NCBI RefSeq assembly: GCF_000374445.1
Contig: NZ_KB894418.1
Coordinates: 91,367 to 155,366 of the forward strand
Direction: 5' to 3'
Source: Actinokineospora enzanensis DSM 44649
GTDB lineage: Bacteria > Actinomycetota > Actinomycetes > Mycobacteriales > Pseudonocardiaceae
DNA: 64,000 bases
Shown here in pieces: positions 1-9,091 of the stretch (positions are counted from its first letter, which is position 1; every line of letters begins with the position of its first letter). The translations under genes were made by a program, and so were the position numbers. Below the pieces are notes generated by a model that saw nothing but the letters and a program-made list of their open reading frames with translations, was not told the origin of the DNA and searched no databases.

Positions 1-88
1 CCGCCCGGCATCGTCCCCGACCTGGTAGAGCACCGTCAGGGCATTGCCGCCGGGGCAGGGGGAGGGCCACGGGAGACAACCTGCCTAC
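1..88. other. Window edge, no assignable gene
   Basis: No complete gene fits here. One plus-strand frame reaches a TAG stop at 26-28 and could be the last few codons of a gene lying to the left, but too little remains to identify it. The segment ends at the strong hairpin starting at 89, which would separate such a gene from the convergent acyltransferase. Confidence 0.3.
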
Positions 89-142
89 GCGCGACGAAAA
101 GCCTCCCGTCACCACTCGGTGGCGGGAGGCTTTTCGTCGCGC
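89..142. terminator. 25-bp stem hairpin overlapping the plsC-like stop codon
   Basis: Arms 89-113 and 118-142 are complementary over 25 nt with one mismatch, around a 4-nt loop. The hairpin contains the stop codon (109-111) and the last ten codons of the minus-strand acyltransferase gene. It is likely a factor-independent or bidirectional terminator. There is no separate U-tract, but AAAA/TTTT runs lie within the stem. Confidence 0.75.
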
Positions 143-831
143 AGCCCGGCCAACAACTCGGTGACCGCGTGCATGATCCGTTTGGTCGCCTCGTCCACGG
201 TCTCCCGGTCCGTGCCCTCCAGGTCGGACAGGTCGACCGGGTCACCGGCGAGGATGTCGACGGTCTTGCGCGGGAACAGCCGCGGGAACCGGGCGGTGGG
301 CGGCAGCAGCTTGTGCGTGCCCCAGTTGACGACCGGGATCACCGGCACGCCGGTCTCCAGCGCCACCCTGGCCACCCCGCTCTTCACCCGCCGTGACGGC
401 CAGTGGTCCGTATCGTCCGAGAAACCCGCCTCGGGAAAGAACATCACGCACTCTCCGCGTTCGATCGCTTGCACAGCGCCGATGTACGCGTGCCGGGCCT
501 GGGCGGTGTTCCGCTCCACCGGGATGTGCCCGCCGCTGGCGAGCACCCGGCCGACCACCGGGATCCGCCACAGGCTCGATTTGGCCAGGTAGCGCGGGAT
601 GCGCCCGGCGGCCAGCGCGAACGCGGTGACCGTCACCGGGTCGGCGAACGACAGGTGGTTGGACACCAGCGCCACCCCGCCGGTGCGCGGCAGCTTTTCG
701 CCGCCGCGGAAGCGCAGCCGCGTACTCAGCGCGAGCAGCGGCCAGATCAGGTAGATGGCCAGGCCGTACCAGGCGCCGCGGCCACGCCGCGGGGTCCGGA
801 ACATCAACGCGAGGGCCCGCCAGGTGCCCAT
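109..831 (-). CDS. 1-acyl-sn-glycerol-3-phosphate acyltransferase family protein (PlsC-like)
   Basis: Membrane-associated acyltransferase that would move an acyl chain to a lysophospholipid or similar glycerolipid acceptor. With the ATG at 831 the protein has 240 residues. The acyltransferase block I motif NHLSFAD (an NHx4D form) lies at about residues 58-64 and block III FPEAG at 132-136. A hydrophobic segment at about residues 22-37 precedes the catalytic fold. The frame is open up to 909, but the upstream extension lacks hydrophobic or conserved character, so 831 is preferred. The gene is divergent from the VIT-family gene and ends inside a strong hairpin. The exact acceptor (phosphatidic acid, mannolipid or menaquinone-linked) cannot be told from sequence. 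Confidence 0.85.
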   Translation of the reverse strand: MGTWRALALMFRTPRRGRGAWYGLAIYLIWPLLALSTRLRFRGGEKLPRTGGVALVSNHLSFADPVTVTAFALAAGRIPRYLAKSSLWRIPVVGRVLASGGHIPVERNTAQARHAYIGAVQAIERGECVMFFPEAGFSDDTDHWPSRRVKSGVARVALETGVPVIPVVNWGTHKLLPPTARFPRLFPRKTVDILAGDPVDLSDLEGTDRETVDEATKRIMHAVTELLAGLRDEKPPATEW

Positions 832-932
832 GGGTCTACTGGTGTCACGCACCCGGCAATCTTGCGGCATCCGTCGACCGGTCCGCGAAACCGGGAGTGG
901 TCCGACCACTCGCCGTCCCGCAGAATGCCCAG

Positions 933-1661
933 GTGGACACAGAACGCGACACCGCGCCCGCCCACGCGGGTGAGCCGCACCGGAACGGGCTGTCCGGACG
1001 GCTGAACTGGCTGCGCGCCGGGGTGCTCGGCGCCAACGACGGCATCATCTCCACCGCCGGTCTGGTGGTCGGTGTCGCGGGCGCGACGGCCGACCGGACC
1101 GCGATCCTGGCCGCGGGCGTGGCGGGTCTGGTGGCGGGCGCGCTGTCGATGGCGGGCGGCGAGTACGTGTCGGTGAGCACCCAGCGCGACACCGAGCGGG
1201 CCGCGTTGCGCTTGGAGGAGCGCGAACTAGCGGAGATGCCCGAGGCCGAGGAGCAGGAACTGGCCGACATCTACCGCGAGAAGGGCCTGTCGGCGGAGCT
1301 GGCGGCCCAGGTCGCGCGGGAACTGACGCAGAAGGACGCACTGCACGCGCACGCCGAGGCGGAACTGGGCATCGACCCGGACAACCTGACCAGCCCGTGG
1401 CAGGCGGCCGTGGCGTCGTTCCTGTCGTTCGCGATCGGCGCGCTCATCCCGTTGGTCTCCATCGCACTGCCACCGGTGGACGCGCGCGTGTGGACATGCA
1501 TCATCGCGGTCGTGGTGGGTCTGGTTCTAACCGGCTTCATCAGCGCACGGCTCGGTGGCGCTCCCCCGCGTCGGGCGATTCTGCGGAACGTGGTGGTGGG
1601 GACGCTGGCGATGGTGGTGACCTACTACGTGGGCGTGCTGTTCGGCGTCACTGTCGGTTGA
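933..1661 (+). CDS. VIT1/CCC1-family membrane transporter (Fe/Mn type)
   Basis: Predicted divalent metal transporter of the VIT1/CCC1 family, which moves Fe2+ or Mn2+ across membranes. The 242-residue product has two hydrophobic hairpins flanking a charged central segment: the N-terminal pair carries the family-typical LGANDGIISTAGLVVG stretch, and the Glu-rich middle resembles the cytoplasmic metal-binding domain of the family. The C-terminal pair starts near FLSFAIGALIPL. The GTG at 933 is chosen over 897 because conserved sequence begins after it, but either is possible. Substrate preference is inferred from family only. Confidence 0.85.
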   Translation: MDTERDTAPAHAGEPHRNGLSGRLNWLRAGVLGANDGIISTAGLVVGVAGATADRTAILAAGVAGLVAGALSMAGGEYVSVSTQRDTERAALRLEERELAEMPEAEEQELADIYREKGLSAELAAQVARELTQKDALHAHAEAELGIDPDNLTSPWQAAVASFLSFAIGALIPLVSIALPPVDARVWTCIIAVVVGLVLTGFISARLGGAPPRRAILRNVVVGTLAMVVTYYVGVLFGVTVG

Positions 1662-1738
1662 TGCCGATGGGCTAAGGTGGCTGTGGGTGCGCCGGGAAGT
1701 CTGGTCGGCAATGGACCAGCCCTACCCTGGAGCAGCCC

Positions 1739-2938
1739 TTGTCGCGTCGCCGCCGCCCGTCCACCCCGAAGGCGCTCACCGAGTTCGCCCGGTATCTCCG
1801 CACGGAGACAGTCGGCGGGATGGTGTTGCTGGGCGCCGCGGCCGTGGCGCTCCTCCTGGCGAACTCGCCGATTTCCTCGATCTACGAGGCAATCCGGGAT
1901 GTCCGCATCGGACCCCACGTTCTGCACCTGGATCTGACCGTCGGCGAGTGGGCGCAAGACGGCCTTTTGGCGGTCTTCTTCTTCGTCGCGGGGCTGGAAC
2001 TCAAGCGTGAACTCGTTCTGGGTGAACTGTCCCGGTTTAGAGCCGCGCTACTGCCCGTGTTGGCCGCGATCGGCGGGATGGTCGTACCGGCACTGATAGC
2101 ACTAGCGGTGGCGTGGGGGGATCCGCGCGCGGGATCCGTGTGGGCGATCCCGGTTGCGACGGACATCGCGTTCGCTCTGGGCGTGTTGGCACTGACCGGG
2201 TCCGGGATGCCGAGCAGCGCGCGGGTGTTCCTGCTCAGTCTGGCCGTGGTGGACGATCTGGGCGCCATCGCGCTGATCGCGGTCCTGTTCACCGCGTCGT
2301 TCAACCTGTTCGCGTTCGCCGTCGCGGTAGTGCTGCTCGCCCTCTATTGGTACCTACAGCACCGTCGGATCACCTCGCCGTGGTTGTACGTGCCGCTCGC
2401 GGTGGCGGTGTGGGTCGCGGTCCACACAAGTGGTGTCCACGCGACGATCGCCGGTGTCGCCCTCGCGTTGTTGACCAGGGTCCGGAAGGACCCGTACGAA
2501 CCGGAAGCCCCGGCGCTACGGCTCGAACACCGGCTCCAGCCGTGGTCCGCCGGGATCGCCGTGCCGGTGTTCGCGGTCTTCGCGGCGGGTGTGTCGGTCA
2601 ACGGCGACGCACTGGCCCGGCTCGTCCACGACCGAGTCGCCTGGGCGATCGGTCTCGGCCTGGTGCTGGGCAAGCTGATCGGCATCGCGGGATCGGCGCT
2701 GCTCGCCGTGCGGCTGCGGGTGGCCGCCCTGCCCGCGGGTCTGGGCACCCGTGACCTGATCGCCGTCGCAACGCTGGGCGGGGTGGGGTTCACGGTCAGC
2801 CTGCTGATCGCGGATCTGTCCCTGCCAGCCACCGACGTGGGCACGGCCAAGGCCGCCGTACTCGCCGCCTCCGCGGTCGCGGCCCTGCTGGCCGCCGCGA
2901 TTCTGATCAAGCGCGGCCGCGCGCGCCGAGCGGGCTAA
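1739..2938 (+). CDS. nhaA: Na+/H+ antiporter NhaA
   Basis: Electrogenic sodium/proton antiporter of the inner membrane, used for Na+ and alkaline pH homeostasis. The 399-residue protein has the NhaA layout with about 12 membrane segments. The functional acidic residues of the family are present: D142 in VATDIAFALGVL and the adjacent D172-D173 pair in VVDDLGAI, equivalent to D133 and D163/D164 of E. coli NhaA. The start is a TTG with GGAG about 7 nt upstream; no better ATG or GTG lies near. It follows the VIT-family gene on the same strand with a 77-nt gap, so both could share an ion-homeostasis transcript. Confidence 0.93.
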   Translation: MSRRRRPSTPKALTEFARYLRTETVGGMVLLGAAAVALLLANSPISSIYEAIRDVRIGPHVLHLDLTVGEWAQDGLLAVFFFVAGLELKRELVLGELSRFRAALLPVLAAIGGMVVPALIALAVAWGDPRAGSVWAIPVATDIAFALGVLALTGSGMPSSARVFLLSLAVVDDLGAIALIAVLFTASFNLFAFAVAVVLLALYWYLQHRRITSPWLYVPLAVAVWVAVHTSGVHATIAGVALALLTRVRKDPYEPEAPALRLEHRLQPWSAGIAVPVFAVFAAGVSVNGDALARLVHDRVAWAIGLGLVLGKLIGIAGSALLAVRLRVAALPAGLGTRDLIAVATLGGVGFTVSLLIADLSLPATDVGTAKAAVLAASAVAALLAAAILIKRGRARRAG

Positions 2939-2992
2939 CGCGAAACGCGGAGAGTACCGCCCGCCCGGCCCCCGACGATCGAGCATGGCACC

Positions 2993-3478
2993 ATGACGCA
3001 GGTGACCAGCGCGCACGGAAAAGCAGACGGTTCGGGGCTGCCGCAAGTCCCCTCGATCCCCCTCGCTGACGACCGCGCCCTCGCGGCGGCGGGTGACCAG
3101 TCCCTGGGGACCCTGGTCAAGGACGCCACGACGCACCTGTCCACCCTGGTCCGGGCCGAGGTCGAGCTGGCCAAGTCGGAGGTGGCCAAGGAGATCAAGA
3201 AGGGTGTCAAGGGCAGCGTCTTCTTCATCATCGCGCTGGCGGTCGGCCTCTACAGCACGTTCTTCCTGTTCTTCTTCATCGCCGAGCTGCTGGCCGATCT
3301 CGGGCTGTACCGGTCCGCCGCGTACGGCATCGTGTTCGGCGCCATGCTGCTGTTCACCCTGCTGTTCGTGTTCCTGGGCATCCGAAAGGTGAAGTCGATC
3401 CGGGCGCCGGAACGGACGATCTCCACGGTCAAGGACACCGCGTCCGCGCTGACCCACCGCGGCGAACCCAAGTCCTGA
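2993..3478 (+). CDS. Phage-holin-superfamily III / DUF1469 membrane protein
   Basis: Small integral membrane protein (161 aa) of the DUF1469 type, which actinobacterial chromosomes encode as housekeeping genes despite the phage-holin family name. A polar N-terminus and an amphipathic, charge-alternating helix (about residues 38-65) precede two hydrophobic segments at about 68-90 and 98-122. No function is established. The position next to an ephE-like hydrolase and marP matches Rv3669 in M. tuberculosis, which supports its being a conserved chromosomal gene rather than prophage material. Confidence 0.8.
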   Translation: MTQVTSAHGKADGSGLPQVPSIPLADDRALAAAGDQSLGTLVKDATTHLSTLVRAEVELAKSEVAKEIKKGVKGSVFFIIALAVGLYSTFFLFFFIAELLADLGLYRSAAYGIVFGAMLLFTLLFVFLGIRKVKSIRAPERTISTVKDTASALTHRGEPKS

Positions 3479-3503
3479 CGGACCGGCGCTGAGCACCCCC
3501 ACC

Positions 3504-4430
3504 GTGTCCCGCCCGGACCCGTCCAGCGTTCGCGTGGACGGACCGTGGGCGCACCGGGACGTCCACGCCAACGGCATCCGGCTGCACGTCGCCGAGACGG
3601 GCGAGGGTCCACTGGTCCTGCTGCTGCACGGGTTCACCGGGTTCTGGTGGACCTGGCGGCACCAGCTCGTCGCGCTGGGCGACGCCGGTTTCCGCGCGGT
3701 CGCGGTGGACCTACGCGGCTACGGCGACTCGGACAAGCCCCCGCGCGGCTACGACGCGTGGACGCTGTCCGGGGACATCGCCGGGCTGGTCAAGTCACTC
3801 GGCGAGACCCGCGCCCACTTGGTCGGCCACGACTGGGGCGGCCTTCTCGCCTGGAGTGTGGCCGCGCTGCACCCGCGCGTCGTGCATTCCGTAGCGGCGG
3901 TGTCCGCCCCGCACCCGCTGGCCTTGCGCGGTCAGATCCGGCGTACCGCGTTGCGCCGCAAACCCCGCAACCAGGCCCGCGCGATGGCGCACCTGTTCCG
4001 CGCACAGCCACCACTGCTGCCCGAACGCACGCTGACCCGTGACCGTGCCGCGGTCGTGGAAGCGCGGTTGCGGTCCTGGTCCGGGAAGTACTGGTCGGAA
4101 CTGGGCGAGGCCGCGGAGCGCTACCGGACCGCGATGCTCGTCCCCGGGGTGGCGCACAGCGCGTTGGAGTACCACCGCTGGGCAGTGCGCTCGCAGGTGC
4201 GCGGCGAGGGCAGGCGGTTCACCGAGGCACTGACCCGCAAGATCGAGGTCCCCGTGCTCCAGCTCTACGGCGCCGACGACCCGTGCGTGCTCCCCCGCAC
4301 CCGCGAGGCCTCCACCCCGTGGCTGGGCGGCCCGGCCGAGAAGCACGAACTGTCCCAAGTGGGCCATTTCCCCCACGAGGAGTCCCCCGGCACCGCGAAC
4401 GCCCTACTCACCGCCTTCATCAAGGGCTGA
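3504..4430 (+). CDS. Alpha/beta hydrolase, epoxide-hydrolase type (EphE-like)
   Basis: 308-residue alpha/beta hydrolase. The oxyanion motif HGF is at 42-44. The nucleophile elbow reads GHDWGG with Asp110 in the catalytic position, as in epoxide hydrolases and haloalkane dehalogenases rather than Ser esterases. The catalytic His is probably H288 in VGHFPHEE. A cap insertion lies between. The GTG start at 3504 is the only start near the beginning of conserved sequence. The gene is convergent with marP, the arrangement of ephE (Rv3670) and Rv3671c, so an EphE-type role is likely. Substrate unknown. Confidence 0.85.
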   Translation: MSRPDPSSVRVDGPWAHRDVHANGIRLHVAETGEGPLVLLLHGFTGFWWTWRHQLVALGDAGFRAVAVDLRGYGDSDKPPRGYDAWTLSGDIAGLVKSLGETRAHLVGHDWGGLLAWSVAALHPRVVHSVAAVSAPHPLALRGQIRRTALRRKPRNQARAMAHLFRAQPPLLPERTLTRDRAAVVEARLRSWSGKYWSELGEAAERYRTAMLVPGVAHSALEYHRWAVRSQVRGEGRRFTEALTRKIEVPVLQLYGADDPCVLPRTREASTPWLGGPAEKHELSQVGHFPHEESPGTANALLTAFIKG

Positions 4431-4515
4431 AGCCCCGTCCTGCGGCGGGTGCGCTCCCAAGCCGGGGACGATGCCGGGAGGGGATGAGGGGGCGAGCGGT
4501 TGGAGGAACGCACCA

Positions 4516-5700
4516 CTAGTTGGCGCAGCGGCCGGTGTTGACCGGCTGGCTGAGTGCGGGTGCCTTGGCGACTTCCTCCCTGACCTCGGCCGCCGTCAGC
4601 GCGAACCCGGTCTCGGAGTTGTCGACCGCCGCGCCGAACACCACGCCGATGACCTCGCCGCCCGGGTTGACCAGCGGGCCGCCGGAGTTGCCGCTGAGCA
4701 CCTTGGCGCGCAGCGTGAACACGTCCCGGTTGACCGTGGCGGCGTCGTAGATGTCCGGTCCGCGCAGCGCGATGCGGTCGCGGATGCGCGCGGGCGAGGC
4801 AGTGTAGGGACCGTCCAGCGGGTAGCCCAGGACGATGCCGTCCTGTCCGCCCGCCGCGTCGCCCGCGGCGAACGGGAGCGGGTCCACGCGCAGCCCGGGG
4901 ACGGCCAGGATCGCCACATCGGTCTCCGGGTCGTAGTGCACGACCCGGGCGGGCAGGTCGCGGTCGGCGGTCTCCACGCTCACCTCGTCGGTGCCCGCGA
5001 CCACGTGCGCGTTGGTCATCACCCGCTGCGGGGAGATCACGAACCCGCTGCCCTCCAGCGCCCGCTCGCAGGACGGCGCCTTGGCGTTGATCTTGAGCAC
5101 GCTCGGCTGCACCCGCCGCACCACCGCGCTGGCCTGCAGGGCCGGGTCCGGCGGCGCGACCTCCTTGTTCGGGGTCCGGTTGAACGGGTCGACCGCGGCC
5201 GGGAAGCCGGACACGTCCAGCAGCTGCCGCAGCTCGTTGGGCAGACCGCGGGCGGCCTGCGGCATGACCTCGTCCACCCCGCCGAGCACGGCCGAGTTGT
5301 TGATCGCCGAGGCCAGCCCCGGCAGCCCGCCAACGGTGGTCAGCGGCAGCGCGATCAGCCAGGACACCACGAACACGACCGCGCCCTGCACGATCGCGCC
5401 AAGCGCACTGTCCACCCCGGCCAGCTTGGGCGAGGAGATCTTCTGCCGGAGCGTACGGCCCGCCCACACGCCGAGCGTCTCGCCGAGGGCCACCAGCAGC
5501 ACGAAGATCGCCACCGCGAAGGCCACCCTGGTGGGCGTCGAGTCGATCCGCTCCACCACCAGTGGGGCGATCTTGATCCCGGCCACCGCGCCGAGCAGCA
5601 CGCCGAGGAACGCGGGCAGCGCGGTGATCACGCCCTGCCGCGCCCCGGACACCGCCGCCAGCACGGCCAGCGCGACGACCAGCACATCCACCCAGTTCAC
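4516..5700 (-). CDS. marP: MarP-family membrane serine protease
   Basis: Envelope serine protease that in M. tuberculosis (Rv3671c) supports acid and oxidative-stress survival by cleaving periplasmic substrates. 394 residues: four hydrophobic segments in the first ~130 residues (CvpA-like part), then a chymotrypsin-like domain with H232 (NAHVV), D261 (ETDVAIL) and S339 (GNSGGP). C211 and a C-terminal Cys (GRCAN) match the regulatory disulfide of the Mtb enzyme. The GTG at 5700 has GGAGG upstream and overlaps the Nudix stop as GTGA; an open frame continues to 5769 but runs into the Nudix gene. Last gene of a four-gene translationally coupled unit. Confidence 0.92.
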   Translation of the reverse strand: MNWVDVLVVALAVLAAVSGARQGVITALPAFLGVLLGAVAGIKIAPLVVERIDSTPTRVAFAVAIFVLLVALGETLGVWAGRTLRQKISSPKLAGVDSALGAIVQGAVVFVVSWLIALPLTTVGGLPGLASAINNSAVLGGVDEVMPQAARGLPNELRQLLDVSGFPAAVDPFNRTPNKEVAPPDPALQASAVVRRVQPSVLKINAKAPSCERALEGSGFVISPQRVMTNAHVVAGTDEVSVETADRDLPARVVHYDPETDVAILAVPGLRVDPLPFAAGDAAGGQDGIVLGYPLDGPYTASPARIRDRIALRGPDIYDAATVNRDVFTLRAKVLSGNSGGPLVNPGGEVIGVVFGAAVDNSETGFALTAAEVREEVAKAPALSQPVNTGRCAN

Positions 5701-6389
5701 GCGGGCGACCTCCGCTCCGCCACGGACCGCCAGGCGTGGTCCAGGTCCCGCACGTCCGAGCTGTCCCATGGCCGGGCCCAGCCGCCGATGTCCAACAGCA
5801 AGGTGAGCAGGCCTGCGGTGAAGCCCCAGATGAGCATGCCGGGCGCGGCGAACGCGGGCCCGATGTAACCGCCCGCGTGCGACACCCGGAACCGGTTGGC
5901 CGGGTCGGCCAGCTCCGCGATCGGGATCCGGGCGACCGCCTGCGTCTCGGCCGGGTCGACCGCGCTGACCGCGCTGGGTGTGCGCCAGTGCGCGAGCACC
6001 GGCGTGACCGCGAAACCGGACACCGGCACGTGCAACCGGGGTAACAACGCGACCGGCTGGACACCCGCCGGGTCGAGCCCGGTCTCCTCGACCGCCTCGC
6101 GCAGTGCGGTGGCCACCGGGCTCGCGTCGGTCGGCTCGGCGCTGCCGCCCGGGAAGGCGACCTGGCCGGAGTGGTACCCGCCGTTGTCGGCACGCAGCTG
6201 GAACAGCAGGTCAGGGCCGTGGTCGGCGGTCTCGCCGAGCAGCATCAGCACCGCCGCCGGGCGGCTGCCCGGACCGGGCGCGGCGAACCGGCGCCACTCG
6301 CCGAGGTCGAGGTCGGCGGTGGCCGCGACCAGCGGCGCCAGCCAGTCCGGCAGCCCCGCCGGGTCGACCAGTGGTCCGTGCGTGCTCAT
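5697..6389 (-). CDS. Nudix hydrolase, CoA pyrophosphatase type
   Basis: 230-residue Nudix hydrolase. The Nudix box runs from GGSAEP to REAVEETGLD, preceded by a QVAFPGG strand typical of the NUDT7/CoA-diphosphatase group, which would hydrolyse CoA or related nucleotide diphosphates. The ATG at 6389 overlaps the stop of the thioredoxin-like gene (ATGA), and its own TGA overlaps the marP GTG. The order matches Rv3672c. Substrate is inferred from family resemblance only. Confidence 0.85.
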   Translation of the reverse strand: MSTHGPLVDPAGLPDWLAPLVAATADLDLGEWRRFAAPGPGSRPAAVLMLLGETADHGPDLLFQLRADNGGYHSGQVAFPGGSAEPTDASPVATALREAVEETGLDPAGVQPVALLPRLHVPVSGFAVTPVLAHWRTPSAVSAVDPAETQAVARIPIAELADPANRFRVSHAGGYIGPAFAAPGMLIWGFTAGLLTLLLDIGGWARPWDSSDVRDLDHAWRSVAERRSPA

Positions 6390-7015
6390 CGGCCCCCTCC
6401 GAGGTAGCGGTCCACGGTGGTGCGGATGTCGGCCACCGACCGGAACACCCGGGGCTGGGCCACCATGGTGACCGTCCCGTCTGCCCTGATCAGGTACGAC
6501 GCGGGCAGCGCGTCCGGCACGCGCAGCCCCTTGCGGACCTGGTCGTCGCGGTCGAACAGGTTCGGGTAGCGCACGCCGAGCGAGCCGAGCAGGTCCAGCG
6601 CGTCCCGCTGCGGGCTCTGCACCGCGAGCCCGACCACGGACACCGCGCCGGGACTCGCCGCGTACTCCGCCAGCAGCGGCAGCTCGTCCCGGCACGGCGC
6701 GCACCACGTGGCCCACACGTTCACCAGGACGGGCCGACCACCCAGGAAGTTGCCCGCGTCGACCGCCGTCCCGTCGGCCATGCACTCCGCGCGCGCGCCC
6801 CGGAGCGTGGCCACGGTGGCCGAGCCGTTCGCACAGGCCGCGAGCCCCGCGGCCTGGCGGGCGGCGGTGAGATCGGGTTCGGGCTCGGCGGGCGCGGTCA
6901 GGGCCTGCCCGGCGTCCGGGTCGGCGGACCGGGCGGAGTCGCGCGGCCACACGGCCACGGTCACGGCGACCGCCAGGATCACCACGACCAGGGCCCACCG
7001 CAGCGCCGTGTTCAC
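6386..7015 (-). CDS. TlpA/ResA-like membrane-anchored thiol-disulfide oxidoreductase
   Basis: 209-residue thioredoxin-fold protein anchored outside the membrane. An N-terminal hydrophobic segment (about residues 7-23) acts as signal anchor, then a low-complexity linker, then the thioredoxin-like domain with the redox motif WCAPC (C105, C108). The family reduces or isomerises disulfides of envelope proteins, for example during cytochrome c maturation. Two extra Cys lie at 61 and 78. The GTG at 7015 overlaps the nth stop by 4 nt. Corresponds in position to Rv3673c, directly upstream of Nudix and marP, whose disulfide it could plausibly act on (inference). Confidence 0.85.
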   Translation of the reverse strand: MNTALRWALVVVILAVAVTVAVWPRDSARSADPDAGQALTAPAEPEPDLTAARQAAGLAACANGSATVATLRGARAECMADGTAVDAGNFLGGRPVLVNVWATWCAPCRDELPLLAEYAASPGAVSVVGLAVQSPQRDALDLLGSLGVRYPNLFDRDDQVRKGLRVPDALPASYLIRADGTVTMVAQPRVFRSVADIRTTVDRYLGGGR

Positions 7016-7800
7016 CCCGTCGGCTTCCCCGGCCGGTAGCCCTCGTGCACCCGCTCGGCCAGCGCCACCAGGTGCGGCGCCTCCGGCCCCTTGACCAGCT
7101 TGGCGGCGGCCGCGGGCTCGGTGGGCCCGGCGCCGAAGGACGGGCAGTCGCGGAAGAGCAGGCAGGCACCGCAGGCGGGCTTGCGGGCGTGGCACACCCG
7201 GCGACCGTGGAAGATCACCCAGTGCGACAGCATGGTCCAGTCCTTGCGCGGCACCAGGGCGCCGATCGCGTGCTCGACCTTGACCGGATCGTCCTCCTCG
7301 GTCCACGCCCAGCGCCGGACCAGCCTGCCGAAGTGGGTGTCCACGGTGATGCCAGGTACCCCGAACGCGTTGCCGAGAATCACGTTGGCCGTCTTCCGGC
7401 CGATGCCGGGCAGCTTCACCAGCTCGTCGAGCTTGCCGGGGACCTCCCCGCCGTGCTGTTCGACCAGCGCGGCGCCCAGCCCGATCAGCGAGCTCGTCTT
7501 GTTCCGGTAGAAGCCGGTCGGCCGGATCATCTCCTCCAGCTCGGTCCGGTCGGCGCCCGCGTAGTCGGCGGCCGAGCGGTACTTGGCGAACAGCGCCGGG
7601 GTGGTCAGGTTCACCCGCACGTCGGTGCACTGGGCGGACAGGATCGTGGCCACGGCCAGTTCGAGCGGGGTGGTGAAGTCGAGCTCGCAGTGCGCGTCCG
7701 GGTAGCCCTCGGCCAACGCGCGCGTCATCCGCCGCACCCGGCGGGTCATGGCGAGATCCGGGCCGCCTTCCTGGGGCGGTCGTCGGGTGGTGGGAGGCAC
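7012..7800 (-). CDS. nth: Endonuclease III (DNA glycosylase/AP lyase)
   Basis: Base-excision-repair enzyme that removes oxidised pyrimidines and cleaves at AP sites. 262 residues with the helix-hairpin-helix [13 protein letters not shown] carrying the Schiff-base lysine K136, the catalytic D154 in VDTHFGR, and a 4Fe-4S cluster pattern C203-x6-C210-x2-C213-x5-C219. The GTG start at 7800 is preceded by a TAGGCT hexamer 6 nt away, suggesting a leaderless mRNA; an internal ATG at 7749 is an alternative. First gene of the nth-thioredoxin-Nudix-marP unit. Confidence 0.94.
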   Translation of the reverse strand: MPPTTRRPPQEGGPDLAMTRRVRRMTRALAEGYPDAHCELDFTTPLELAVATILSAQCTDVRVNLTTPALFAKYRSAADYAGADRTELEEMIRPTGFYRNKTSSLIGLGAALVEQHGGEVPGKLDELVKLPGIGRKTANVILGNAFGVPGITVDTHFGRLVRRWAWTEEDDPVKVEHAIGALVPRKDWTMLSHWVIFHGRRVCHARKPACGACLLFRDCPSFGAGPTEPAAAAKLVKGPEAPHLVALAERVHEGYRPGKPTG

Positions 7801-7805
7801 CTCGC

Positions 7806-7811
7806 TAGCCT
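7806..7811 (-). promoter_or_regulatory. -10 hexamer for leaderless nth operon
   Basis: TAGGCT on the minus strand lies 5-6 nt before the GTG of nth, the spacing typical of leaderless actinobacterial transcripts whose first base is the start codon. No convincing -35 hexamer is seen 17-19 nt upstream, so confidence is moderate. Confidence 0.4.
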
Positions 7812-7945
7812 ACGGGCCGTCGGACAACCCCGACTGTGCCCCAGACGTCAACCACTGTGACATCGGCAGACACTGAATCGACTTGCCCCGACGGACCGGT
7901 CGCCGAGCCGGCCAGCCTGGGCGACGAAACGAGGATCGCGAGGCC

Positions 7946-8197
7946 ATGGCTGTCTGGTTCGTGTTCGTGGTGCCGTTAGTGATCATGTTCTTCGCGCTCT
8001 TCATGGAGCGGGTGGAGGCCCGGCTGCGGCACGTCGCCGTGCAGGAGACCGAGGTCGAGGAGTTCCTGGAGTCGGCGCGGCCGGAGGAGGTGCGGGCCCT
8101 CTACGGGCACGGCATCGGCCGCGCGCTGGAGCTGTTCCGGCTGCGCAGGCTGGGTGGCCGGGCGGCCAAGCTGCGCGGTCGCCGGGGTCGCGACTAG
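7946..8197 (+). CDS. Small membrane protein (Rv3675-like position)
   Basis: 83-residue protein with one hydrophobic N-terminal segment (about residues 3-20), followed by a charged, Arg/Glu-rich cytoplasmic tail ending in RGRRGRD. The ATG at 7946 has an AGG-containing ribosome site and begins exactly at the hydrophobic segment; the upstream extension to 7883 is Arg-rich and unlikely. No function is known. The place between nth and crp is that of Rv3675. Confidence 0.65.
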   Translation: MAVWFVFVVPLVIMFFALFMERVEARLRHVAVQETEVEEFLESARPEEVRALYGHGIGRALELFRLRRLGGRAAKLRGRRGRD

Positions 8198-8357
8198 GCG
8201 ATAGGGTCGGGCGGCCAGGGCGTGGGCGGCGCACCGGACGATCCACACCGGACTGTGGGCGCGCCGGTGAGGGATCTTCGGCGCACGCCCTACACTGCAC
8301 GTAGTGATCGGTGGTCGCGCCCTAGTCGGCCGCCGGGTGGACACAGGAGGACCGACG

Positions 8358-9032
8358 GTGGATGAGACCCTGGCCCGCGCGGGCATCTTCCAAGGGGTCG
8401 AGCCGGCCGCGGCCGAAGCGCTCGCTCAGACGCTGGAGGCCGTGGAGTTCCCGCGAGGGCACGTCATCTTCGCCGAGGGCGAGCCAGGTGACCGGCTGTA
8501 CATCATCCAGTCCGGCAAAGTGAAGCTCGGCCGCAAGTCCCCGGACGGCCGGGAGAACCTGCTCGGCATCTTCGGCCCGTCGGACATGTTCGGCGAGCTG
8601 TCGATCTTCGACCCGGGCCCGCGCACGTCCACCGCGACCACGGTCACCGAGGTCCGCGCGGTCACCATGGACCGCCCGGCGCTGCGGCAGTGGATCGCCA
8701 CCCGCCCGGAGATCGCCGAGCAGCTGCTGCGCGTGATCGCCCGCAGGCTGCGCCGCACCAACGGCATGCTGGCCGACCTGATCTTCACCGACGTGCCCGG
8801 CCGGGTGGCCAAGGCGCTGCTGCAGCTCGCGCAGCGGTTCGGCAGCCAGGAGGCGGGGCTGCTGCGGGTCACCCACGACCTCACCCAAGAGGAGATCGCC
8901 CAGTACGTCGGCGCCTCCCGGGAGACCGTCAACAAGGCGCTGGCCGACTTCGCGCACCGCGGCTGGCTGCGCCTGGAGGGCAAGAGCGTGCTGATCCTGG
9001 ACCCGGAGCGGCTGGCCCGACGCGCCCGCTGA
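8358..9032 (+). CDS. crp: Crp/Fnr-family cAMP-responsive regulator
   Basis: Global transcription regulator that binds cAMP and then palindromic DNA sites. Using the GTG at 8358 (GGAGG at 8346-8350) the protein is 224 residues, the same length as M. tuberculosis Crp (Rv3676). The phosphate-binding cassette [15 protein letters not shown] places E80, R89 and T90 where the Mtb protein has its cAMP ligands. The C-terminal winged helix-turn-helix has the recognition segment SRETVNK at about 187-193. A longer frame from 8304 exists but lacks a ribosome site. A strong terminator follows directly. Confidence 0.94.
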   Translation: MDETLARAGIFQGVEPAAAEALAQTLEAVEFPRGHVIFAEGEPGDRLYIIQSGKVKLGRKSPDGRENLLGIFGPSDMFGELSIFDPGPRTSTATTVTEVRAVTMDRPALRQWIATRPEIAEQLLRVIARRLRRTNGMLADLIFTDVPGRVAKALLQLAQRFGSQEAGLLRVTHDLTQEEIAQYVGASRETVNKALADFAHRGWLRLEGKSVLILDPERLARRAR

Positions 9033-9055
9033 GCCCGTCCTGTTCCTGACATAGC

Positions 9056-9090
9056 GCGAGGGTCCGACCTGCCCAAGGTCGGACCCTCGC
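9056..9090 (+). terminator. Rho-independent terminator after crp
   Basis: Perfect 15-bp stem (9056-9070 with 9076-9090) around a 5-nt loop, followed by TCTTT. It lies 23 nt after the crp stop codon. Confidence 0.9.
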
Positions 9091-9091
9091 T

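Noticed and set aside
2993..3478. Prophage holin
   Set aside because: Despite the family name, the gene stands in a conserved chromosomal neighbourhood with no phage genes around.
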